A stretch of DNA of 12,723 nucleotides from JBNKDD01 sp050288085. GTDB taxonomy: Bacteria > Chloroflexota > Anaerolineae > Aggregatilineales > UBA3940. Positions 7,069 through 12,723 of the stretch are shown piece by piece (positions within the stretch are counted from its first letter, which is position 1; each line of letters opens with the position of its first letter). Position numbers and translations under genes: made by a program. The stretch is taken from assembly GCA_050288085.1 (NCBI GenBank), contig JBNKDD010000160.1:1-12723 (forward strand), read 5' to 3'. A model generated the notes under the pieces. That model was not told the DNA's origin. It made no database searches and was given only the letters and a program-made list of their open reading frames with translations.

Positions 7069-7224
7069 ATGAAATTTTTATGGGTAGTTAAATATGGCCT
7101 GAGCTTATTCCCATTAACTCAGGACAGCCTGCTGATGATCTCCGTAATCGCCATCAATTTTGCGCTGGGTGTCTTCTTCCTGATCGATGTGTGGAGGAAT
7201 TTATACTCTCGCAGGTGGGGATAA
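7069..7224 (+). pseudogene. 51-codon frame carrying a copy of the surface protein's C-terminal span
   Basis: An open frame runs from ATG at 7069 to TAA at 7222-7224. The first 18 residues (MKFLWVVKYGLSLFPLTQ) have no counterpart in the 737-aa protein. From DSLLMISVIAINFALGVF onward it copies residues 703-725 with one substitution, then ends in WRNLYSRRWG instead of LAHLYFRGFRPG. There is no good ribosome binding site. The simplest reading is the 3' remnant of a second copy or paralogue of the 737-aa gene whose front has been lost. The alternative is a real one-span micro-membrane protein made by fusing a new start to this span. Confidence 0.6.
7122..7191 (+). repeat. Direct repeat, copy B
   Basis: Matches 5916-5985 at 67 of 70 positions, with an exact offset of 1206 bp (402 codons), so both copies are read in the same frame. 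The left junction lies within a 6-bp inverted repeat, CCTGAG (7098-7103) with CTCAGG (7118-7123). The stretch between the copies contains the CPBP protease gene and its flanks. Confidence 0.93.
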
Positions 7225-7231
7225 TCCGGGC

Positions 7232-7251
7232 GGGTGCAAAATACTGCACCC
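7232..7251. terminator. Perfect hairpin between convergent genes, possible bidirectional terminator
   Basis: GGGTGCA (7232-7238) pairs perfectly with TGCACCC (7245-7251) around a 6-base loop. It sits in the 40-bp gap between the plus-strand frame ending at 7224 and the stop of the minus-strand acetyltransferase at 7265. Position and symmetry suit a two-way terminator, but neither strand has a clear T-run after the stem, so this is not a classical intrinsic terminator. Confidence 0.5.
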
Positions 7252-7264
7252 ACCGCAGCCGCGA

Positions 7265-7786
7265 TCAATCCAACAGCAGCGCCATCGTCAGGCTGTCGAT
7301 ATATTCCCCGTTGCGCTTATAGGCTTTGCGCCGCCGCCCTTCAATTTCAAAACCGAGCTTCTCATAGATGTGGATCGCCATCTGATTGTGGGCAAATACT
7401 TCCAGTTGAAGCCGCTCAATCGTACCCACTGCGCGCGCCCACTCAATGCCCCGGCGAAACAGGGCAGTTCCGACACCCTTGCCTCGCCAATCTTCGCGCA
7501 CCGATACCCCCATATCGGCGACATGCCGCGCCATATCTTCGATGATCGGCAGGTTAAGCCCGGTACAATGCAGCGTACCGATCAATTCCCCGCTGGCCTC
7601 CGCAACCAGGTAGGTAGAATTCTCCGGATCAAGATGGCTTTTCAGATAGGCATGCTCTTGCTCAATGGTCAGCTTGACCGATCCCGGCATCATCGGCAGC
7701 GTGATATCAGGCTCCTCTGACAGCTCCACCAGGTAATCGATCAAAGCCTGGGCGTCATCCAGGTTTGCCTCTCGAATGATGTACAT
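7265..7786 (-). CDS. GNAT-family N-acetyltransferase (173 aa)
   Basis: Cytosolic acetyl-CoA-dependent N-acetyltransferase of the GNAT fold. Strand 1 is YIIREANLDDAQAL (residues 2-15), typical of the family's opening. The acetyl-CoA binding motif A is VSVREDWRGKGVGTALF at 94-110, with the pyrophosphate loop R101-G-K-G-V-G106. Motif B is LEVFAHNQMAIHIYEKLGF at 128-146, including Asn134 and Tyr141. The length is normal. The substrate cannot be read from the sequence; close relatives include RimI-like and small-molecule acetylases. It starts 41 bp after the kinase gene ends on the same strand and may be read through from it. No strong ribosome binding site is seen before the ATG, but this start keeps strand 1 intact. 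Confidence 0.9.
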   Translation of the reverse strand: MYIIREANLDDAQALIDYLVELSEEPDITLPMMPGSVKLTIEQEHAYLKSHLDPENSTYLVAEASGELIGTLHCTGLNLPIIEDMARHVADMGVSVREDWRGKGVGTALFRRGIEWARAVGTIERLQLEVFAHNQMAIHIYEKLGFEIEGRRRKAYKRNGEYIDSLTMALLLD

Positions 7787-7827
7787 TTATAAAACTATCC
7801 CTTACGTTAGGTTCCAGCCAGTCGCTA

Positions 7828-10800
7828 TCAGGCTGGCGGAGCAGGTAGGGTAAACCAGAAAATGCTGCCTTCACCGGGGAGGCTCTCAACGCCAAGCTCA
7901 CCATCAAGTTTACGGATGATGCTCTCAACGATGGATAACCCCAGGCCGTGCCCGCTGGCTTCAGTCTTGTGGAAACGGGAAAAGGCTTTAAACAGATCTT
8001 CCTGGTCTTCCGGTGCGATACCGACCCCGTTATCCTCCACCTCGTAGCGAACCATGTTACCCTGTATGCTGCCGCGAATGATGATAAGCGGATCGGGATT
8101 GTCCTGCCCGATGTACTTAACCGCGTTGCTGATCAAATTAGCCAGCACCTCTTGAACCCAGGGAGTATATCCCATCGCGGCAGGAAGGTCGGAGTCTATT
8201 TCAAACCGGACTCCCCGATCCGTGATGAGCTTCAAAAGCTGGCCGAACACGTTTTCCATCACTATGTTCATATCAACCGGTTCGATCTCACCCTGATCCT
8301 CACGCAGTTCAGCGAGGAGCAGCAGGCCGTCAATCGTGCGGCTCATCGTTTTCACCAATTGTTGGAGCCGCCCGGCGAATCTATGCCCGGAGGGAGAAAG
8401 ATTCTCCCCCTCCCCCATGATAATCTCAAACCCCATCAAAAGGGTACTCAGCGGGTTTTTCAAATCATGGGCAATGGTATGCCCGTAAGCAGCCAGTCTC
8501 TCGTTGCTATCTTCCAGTTCGGCGGCATAATGATTCATCTGTTCGAAAATCTGGGCATTCCGAATAGCAATCGCTGCCTGGTCAGCAAATGCCTGCAAGC
8601 GTTCAGCATCAGATGACTGATAAACATCAGGCTGCTTGCTGTATATTGAGAGGAAGCCAATGATCTCGTCATTAAAGATAATCGGGGAACCGATATACCC
8701 GCGTGCCCAGGCATATGTTGAGGAATAGATCCAATCGTCAGTCTCCGAAATATCCGGGATGATATAGGGCTGCTGGGTTTCACTCATCTTACGCAAATTT
8801 GGAGTAGTGCCGGTCGGCAGTTCTATCTTTTGCAACTCCTCTTCTGTGGCATAGTATTCATAACCTTTGTACCGCTTGATGCGGGCTATACCATCCTGAA
8901 CCAGGAGAATATCGGCAACATCATAAGCGACCACCCGGATCACATTATCGAGCACCCGTTCCAGCACTCTATCCAGGTCAAGGGTACTGTTAATGATCGC
9001 CGCATTATCGCGCAGTGCTTCGGCCAGGATACGCTGTTCGCGCTCGTGTTCTTCGGCCTTTCGCCGCAGGGTCACATCATTCCCAGAGCTTAATGTCCCG
9101 ATGATCTGCCCTTCATCATTCCGCAGGAGAGCATTCTGCCATTCAATGATCCGCTCCTTGCCCTGCCGGGTCACAATCACATCTTCGTCCCGCCTGGCCC
9201 GTTCAAGCTGCCCGGCCATTAATTGTTGAAAGATGGCTGTCACCCGCGCTCTTTTCGGTCCAGGAATAGCGACGTCAAACCAGTCCTTCCCGATGATTTC
9301 CTCTAACTCGTAGCCCAGGATTTTACAACCCCTCCGGTTGATCAGTGTAATTCGGGCATTCTTATCCAGGGCAACTATGATAACTCCGGCCACATCAAGA
9401 TACTGCTGGGCCCGGTCGCGCTCACCCCGGACAGCTTCTTCAGCCTTCATTAACTCGTCGAGTATTCGCTGTGCCTGGTCAAACAGGTCGGCGTTCTGAA
9501 TGGCCGTCGCGAGCTGGTCGGCCAGGGTTTCCAACACCAGCACATCACTCTTATCAAAGGCGTTAAGCTGGTCGCTCTGAATATCCAGGACACCAACGAC
9601 TTCGTCCACCCACTTGATCGGCACACTCAGTTCTGACCGGATCAACTGCTCCGGGAAGGGGTTGTAGTAGCGGGGGTCGGACTGCACATCTCCGATCCGC
9701 AGCCGCTCCCCATTTCGCGCCACCCAGCCATTGATCCCTTCGCTTATTTTTAGCCGGTGATCAGGTGGGAACAGTGCCGCATAGGACCCGGCCCGCGCCT
9801 TCATCATCAGTTCTTCACGTTTGCCATCAAGCAGGAACAGACCGACATGGGGGTAACCGAAGCTCTCCTGGATCAGTTCGGCGGCTTTAGTTAGCAAGAC
9901 ATCCAACGATAACTCCGCCGTGATCTCGCGGCTGACCTGGTTGATCAATTCCAGTTGGCCGACATGCTGGATCAGCGCTTCTTCTGCCCGGATGCGCTCG
10001 GTGATATCGAGCAATGTGCCAATGACAGCGGGCCGTCCCTGATAGGTGACCAGGCGGCCAAGCACCTCACAACGAATAATATCTCCTGACTTCCGCTTAG
10101 CCCGGAATCTGTATTGATCGACATTGGTTTTACCATCAAGCCGCAGCCGCATACTCTCCCTGACCTTGGGTAGATCGTCAGGGTGGATAATGTCATCAAT
10201 ACTCAGCCGGTCAATAATCTCATCGCGGGAATATCCCAGCATACTGGCGAAGGTCGTGTTGACGTAACGAAATTTGTCATCCTGGTAGATAGAAATCCCG
10301 GCCAGGCTTTGCTCGGTGACACTGCGGTATTGTTCCTCGCTTTCGCGCAGGGCTTGCTCGGCCTTAACACGCTCGGTGATATCAAGCAGTGTACCAATGA
10401 TAGCGGGCTGTCCCTGATAGGTAACCACACGACCCAGCGCCTCGCAATGACGGATTTCCCCTGTTTTCTGCTTGATCCGGAGATCATATTGTTCAACGCT
10501 GGTTTTACCCTCGACCCGCCGCTGGATACTTTCTTCAACAATAGACAGATCGTCAGGGTGGACGATATCCCGTGATTCTAACCGGTTAACAATCTCGTCA
10601 GGAGGATATCCCAGTAACCCGGCCATGGCCGGATTGACATAGCGGAATTTACCATCCTGGTAGATGTAAACCCCAATCAGGCTATACTCGGTAACACTGC
10701 GGTATTGTTCCTCTCTTTCGCGCAGGGCCTTTTCCGCCCGCTGACGCTCGGTGATATCCACCCCGGAGCTCAACACACCGGTTATCTTTCCCTCATCATC

Positions 10801-12429
10801 CCGTAGGAGAGCATTTTGCCACTCAATGATCCGCTCTTCGCCCTGGAGGGTCACAATCGCGTTTTCAGCCCGTGCGGACAGATCTGTTTGTCCGTCCATC
10901 AGTTTTTGAAAACCCTGTTTAATCCGTGACCGATCGGACTCAGGGACAGCAATGTCCAACCAGCTCTTGCCGATGAGTTCCCCCGATTTGTATCCCAGGA
11001 CTTCGCAGCCCTTCCGATTGATCAACGTAATCTGCTGATTACGGTCTATAGCGACAATGATCGCCCCAGCTACATCAAGATACTGCTGGGCCCGGTCGCG
11101 CTGACTCCGGGCCGATTTTTCGGCCTTCCTCAAGTCATTGAGCACTTGCTGAGTTTGCTCAAATAGCTCGGCGTTCTGAATAGCCGTCGCGAGCTGGTCG
11201 GCCAGGGTTTCCAGCACCAGCACGTCATTCTTGCCAAAAGCATTTAGCTGGTCGCTCTGAATATCCAGGACACCAATGATCTCAACCCCCCACTTGATCG
11301 GCACACTCAATTCTGATCTGATCAACTGCTCCGGGAAGGGATTGTGGTAGCGAGGGTCGGACTGTATATCTCCGATCCGCAGCCGCTCACCGTTCTGAGC
11401 CACCCAGCCGGAGATCCCTTCACCCAGTTTAAGCCGGTGATCAGATGGGAAGAGCGCCGCATATGACCCGGCCCGCGCCTCCATCACCAATTCCTTGTGG
11501 GTAGGGTCAAGCAGGAACAAACCGACATGCGGGTAGCCGAAGCTCTCCTGGATCAGTTCGGCGGCTTTAGGCAATAAAATATCCAGCGACAACTCAGCCG
11601 TGATCTCGCTGCTGAACTGGTTGATTAGCTCAAGTTGGCGGGCCTGCTGGATCAGCGCTTCTTCTGCCTGCATACGTTCGGTGATATCACGGTCAATGCC
11701 GAGCACTAATTCCCGGTCTTCAACGGTAAACAAGGAGGTCACATACTGGACATGGTAGGGGGTTCCATCCTTTCGGCGATGGACGATGGTTCCCATAACG
11801 GTTCCTTCTTGCTGGAGACGCTTAAGGAACGCAGTGCGATTTTCTTTGTTATCCGGATCCTCATGGACAATATCAATCGATTGGCCGATCAGTTCATCAT
11901 AGTCGTAACCGTTCATCTGGCAGAAGGCCGGGTTACAATCCATAATCGGCCAGTCTACATCGGTGTCATGAGGATCGATCACCACAACGGCATCCGGGGA
12001 GCGCTCAAATAAAATCAGGAAACGCTCTAATCTGGCCTGTGCTAATGCCTGATCTTTTTGCTCGGTGACATCGTTTACGACCAGCAGCCACCCGTTTTCT
12101 TCTCCCTGGTCGTCTACTAATAGAGAAATCTGTGTCTCAAAGCATCGAACCTTGCCCTGTTTTTCGGCCTGGTGTTCAACCCTTGCCTGGTTATGATCGG
12201 CAGCTCCCTGCAAGGCTTCAGCCAGCGGCGGGCTGATCTTCTTAATCGGTTGGCCGATAATTTCAGCGGCGTCGAGGCCGCATAATTTTTGGGCAGCCGG
12301 GTTGAGGTAATTGACCCGGCGATCGCTGTCCAGCATCAAGATAGCCAGAGGCAGGCTGTCTACAATGTCGTCACCGGCAATCTGTTCAACAGGCTGTGAT
12401 TTAAGAAGAAGGCTTAATCTTGAAAACAT
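7828..12429 (-). CDS. Cytosolic multi-PAS/GAF sensor histidine kinase (1533 aa)
   Basis: Signal-sensing autokinase with no membrane span. Approximate domains: PAS 20-125, PAS 133-255, GAF 265-425, PAS 443-565, PAS 572-690, PAS 697-815, GAF 825-985, PAS 1003-1125, GAF 1133-1297, HisKA 1310-1380 and HATPase 1420-1530. The phospho-acceptor is His1321 in TIAHDLKNPL. The N box is NLISNAVKY (N1431, N1435), G1 is DNGVG (1466-1470), the F box is LFKAFSRF, and G2 is GHGLGL (1493-1498). All catalytic boxes look intact. PAC endings of the 'DITER..AE.AL' type separate most of the PAS units. Start choice: the frame stays open to GTG at 12525, but ATG 12429 begins just before the first PAS, and the extra 32 codons are AT-rich and overlap palindromes and a TATAAT. 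No receiver domain or response-regulator gene is in view, so the partner is unknown. Confidence 0.92.
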   Translation of the reverse strand: MFSRLSLLLKSQPVEQIAGDDIVDSLPLAILMLDSDRRVNYLNPAAQKLCGLDAAEIIGQPIKKISPPLAEALQGAADHNQARVEHQAEKQGKVRCFETQISLLVDDQGEENGWLLVVNDVTEQKDQALAQARLERFLILFERSPDAVVVIDPHDTDVDWPIMDCNPAFCQMNGYDYDELIGQSIDIVHEDPDNKENRTAFLKRLQQEGTVMGTIVHRRKDGTPYHVQYVTSLFTVEDRELVLGIDRDITERMQAEEALIQQARQLELINQFSSEITAELSLDILLPKAAELIQESFGYPHVGLFLLDPTHKELVMEARAGSYAALFPSDHRLKLGEGISGWVAQNGERLRIGDIQSDPRYHNPFPEQLIRSELSVPIKWGVEIIGVLDIQSDQLNAFGKNDVLVLETLADQLATAIQNAELFEQTQQVLNDLRKAEKSARSQRDRAQQYLDVAGAIIVAIDRNQQITLINRKGCEVLGYKSGELIGKSWLDIAVPESDRSRIKQGFQKLMDGQTDLSARAENAIVTLQGEERIIEWQNALLRDDEGKITGVLSSGVDITERQRAEKALREREEQYRSVTEYSLIGVYIYQDGKFRYVNPAMAGLLGYPPDEIVNRLESRDIVHPDDLSIVEESIQRRVEGKTSVEQYDLRIKQKTGEIRHCEALGRVVTYQGQPAIIGTLLDITERVKAEQALRESEEQYRSVTEQSLAGISIYQDDKFRYVNTTFASMLGYSRDEIIDRLSIDDIIHPDDLPKVRESMRLRLDGKTNVDQYRFRAKRKSGDIIRCEVLGRLVTYQGRPAVIGTLLDITERIRAEEALIQHVGQLELINQVSREITAELSLDVLLTKAAELIQESFGYPHVGLFLLDGKREELMMKARAGSYAALFPPDHRLKISEGINGWVARNGERLRIGDVQSDPRYYNPFPEQLIRSELSVPIKWVDEVVGVLDIQSDQLNAFDKSDVLVLETLADQLATAIQNADLFDQAQRILDELMKAEEAVRGERDRAQQYLDVAGVIIVALDKNARITLINRRGCKILGYELEEIIGKDWFDVAIPGPKRARVTAIFQQLMAGQLERARRDEDVIVTRQGKERIIEWQNALLRNDEGQIIGTLSSGNDVTLRRKAEEHEREQRILAEALRDNAAIINSTLDLDRVLERVLDNVIRVVAYDVADILLVQDGIARIKRYKGYEYYATEEELQKIELPTGTTPNLRKMSETQQPYIIPDISETDDWIYSSTYAWARGYIGSPIIFNDEIIGFLSIYSKQPDVYQSSDAERLQAFADQAAIAIRNAQIFEQMNHYAAELEDSNERLAAYGHTIAHDLKNPLSTLLMGFEIIMGEGENLSPSGHRFAGRLQQLVKTMSRTIDGLLLLAELREDQGEIEPVDMNIVMENVFGQLLKLITDRGVRFEIDSDLPAAMGYTPWVQEVLANLISNAVKYIGQDNPDPLIIIRGSIQGNMVRYEVEDNGVGIAPEDQEDLFKAFSRFHKTEASGHGLGLSIVESIIRKLDGELGVESLPGEGSIFWFTLPAPPA
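9070..9969 (-). repeat. Internal duplication of the kinase, GAF-PAS unit copy 2
   Basis: Encodes kinase residues 821-1120. It aligns without a gap to residues 261-560 at an exact spacing of 560 residues (1680 bp). By hand count, the GAF half (821-990) matches at 139 of 170 residues and the PAS half (991-1120) at 80 of 130. Long DNA stretches are nearly identical, such as around 9492-9542 against 11172-11222. Confidence 0.9.
9985..10329 (-). repeat. Internal duplication of the kinase, single PAS copy 2
   Basis: Encodes residues 701-815 and aligns with residues 576-690 at a spacing of 125 residues (375 bp), with no gap. By hand count, roughly 63% of residues match. Shared anchors include EEQYRSVTE, SIYQD/YIYQD, HPDDL and VTYQG. 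Confidence 0.85.
10360..10704 (-). repeat. Internal duplication of the kinase, single PAS copy 1
   Basis: Encodes residues 576-690, the upstream partner of the PAS copy at 9985-10329. Both carry GTLLDITER at the end of the PAC segment. Together with the GAF-PAS duplication this gives the centre of the protein the order GAF-PAS-PAS-PAS-GAF-PAS. Confidence 0.85.
10750..11649 (-). repeat. Internal duplication of the kinase, GAF-PAS unit copy 1
   Basis: Encodes residues 261-560, the first copy of the unit repeated at 9070-9969. The GAF core (ELIQESFGYPHVGLFLLD; RSELSVPIKW; DQLATAIQNA) is word-for-word identical in both copies, while the PAS half has drifted. Confidence 0.9.
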
Positions 12430-12437
12430 ATTAATCG

Positions 12438-12461
12438 AGCATATTATACAAACAATATGCT
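12438..12461. promoter_or_regulatory. 24-bp palindrome overlapping a TATAAT, just ahead of the kinase start
   Basis: AGCATATT (12438-12445) and AATATGCT (12454-12461) form a perfect 8-bp inverted repeat with an 8-base spacer. On the minus strand the hexamer TATAAT (complement of 12443-12448) lies inside it, 13 nt before the ATG at 12429. The arrangement suits an operator covering a -10 element, or a hairpin blocking ribosome access. No good -35 is seen at 16-18 bp. Confidence 0.5.
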
Positions 12462-12505
12462 TCAAATTTCCTTTATATAGGACAGAACTATCTGTATATA
12501 GTTTT

Positions 12506-12526
12506 TGTGTCTGCAAAAAAGACACA
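12506..12526. promoter_or_regulatory. Second inverted repeat upstream of the kinase
   Basis: TGTGTC (12506-12511) and GACACA (12521-12526) form a perfect 6-bp inverted repeat around a 9-base A-rich spacer. It lies about 45 bp further upstream than the 24-bp palindrome, in the divergent region between the kinase and the plus-strand gene starting at 12661. It could be a regulator binding site. It also contains the rejected GTG start. Confidence 0.35.
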
Positions 12527-12660
12527 GTAGTAAGTGTTTTGGGGAAGGAGAAGGTTCAACACAACCAGGGCAGCGATTTACACACTTACCACACAACTTA
12601 AGTATAAGCAATTTCAGCTTTAAGGAAAAGAGATTGAATTGGAAGAGGCGCTGCCATTAT

Positions 12661-12723
12661 ATGAAAATAGATAACAGGTTCTCCAAAAATTCCAGGCAAT
12701 CGCTTCAAAGCTGCCGCGAAATT
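12661..12723 (+). CDS. N-terminal fragment of a plus-strand gene, possibly a Clp N-domain protein
   Basis: An open frame starts at ATG 12661 and continues past the window edge; 21 codons are visible, beginning MKIDNRFSKNSRQSLQSCRE. The pattern 'RF(S/T)....R..L....E' resembles the first helix of the repeated Clp N-terminal domain found in ClpB, ClpC and ClpA chaperone subunits (compare the family pattern FTERARKVLQLA). A purine-rich GGAAGAGG (12641-12648) lies 12 nt upstream, a little far for an ideal ribosome binding site. With so few residues, both the gene and its family are tentative. If real, it is divergent from the kinase. Confidence 0.4.
   Translation, partial: MKIDNRFSKNSRQSLQSCREI

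Noticed and set aside
5986..7121. Insertion sequence or integrative element around the protease gene
   Set aside because: No transposase, integrase, terminal inverted repeats or short target duplication were seen; only the 70-bp direct repeats support mobility, so it is reported as a finding rather than an element.
7187..7720. Plus-strand frame of 177 codons opposite the acetyltransferase
   Set aside because: It lies antisense to a well-supported GNAT gene and shows no recognisable domain.
7948..8616. Plus-strand frame of 222 codons opposite the kinase catalytic domain
   Set aside because: The opposite strand encodes intact H, N, G1, F and G2 boxes, so this frame is a shadow.
12430..12525. 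N-terminal extension of the kinase from GTG 12525
   Set aside because: The 32 extra codons are AT-rich, have no domain, and overlap two palindromes and a TATAAT. Start 12429 sits correctly before the first PAS domain, although the lack of a ribosome binding site leaves some doubt.
12577..12608. Promoter TTTACA...TATAAG for the gene at 12661
   Set aside because: The spacer is 20 bases, too long for a normal promoter.

Overview
The window probably comes from a member of the Chloroflexota (Anaerolineae-like). Three things suggest this. One membrane protein has a long Thr-Pro-rich linker. The same protein has an Ig-like domain of a type common in that phylum, with two cysteines and a 'VCPSQERTYTLQV' strand. 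There is also a very long soluble PAS/GAF sensor kinase. Base composition is moderately GC-rich. The assignment is inferred from protein style; there is no rRNA or other marker gene here.

Layout. (1) Positions 1-3561, minus strand: a tight run of five membrane-protein genes, read from 3561 down to 1 and leaving the window. The first encodes a 322-aa protein with a helical cytosolic head and about six membrane spans. The next four are paralogues of each other (274, 286 and 246 aa, plus one truncated by the window edge). They share an N-terminal 'NPIL..Q(M/V)RNA.WP' signature and two further conserved blocks. They look like reduced ABC-2-type permease subunits, but no ATPase is visible. (2) Positions 3562-3810: a divergent promoter region with two leader hairpins. 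(3) Positions 3811-6024, plus strand: a 737-aa membrane-anchored surface protein with N-terminal membrane spans, an Ig-like domain, an Ala/Gln-rich helix, a TP linker, a discoidin-like beta domain and a C-terminal membrane span. (4) Positions 6217-7032, plus strand: a CPBP (CAAX-type) intramembrane protease with all three motifs. (5) Positions 7069-7224: a 51-codon frame that repeats the C-terminal membrane segment of the 737-aa gene (67 of 70 bases identical). The protease gene therefore lies between two direct repeats. (6) Positions 7225-7264: a short convergent gap with a perfect hairpin. (7) Positions 7265-7786, minus strand: a GNAT acetyltransferase. (8) Positions 7828-12429, minus strand: a 1533-aa cytosolic histidine kinase (PAS-PAS-GAF-PAS-PAS-PAS-GAF-PAS-GAF-HisKA-HATPase) with a gap-free internal duplication at a 560-residue period. 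(9) Positions 12430-12723: a divergent regulatory region with two inverted repeats, then the first 21 codons of a plus-strand gene that may encode a Clp N-domain protein.

How the genes may work together. The minus-strand operon and the 737-aa gene share a divergent promoter region and all encode membrane proteins. They could form or regulate one envelope complex, but nothing in the sequence proves this. The kinase has no response regulator in view. The features most worth pursuing are the paralogous membrane-protein array, the C-terminal-segment duplication around the protease gene, and the palindromes at the kinase start. No RNA genes, CRISPR arrays, transposases or integrases were seen.
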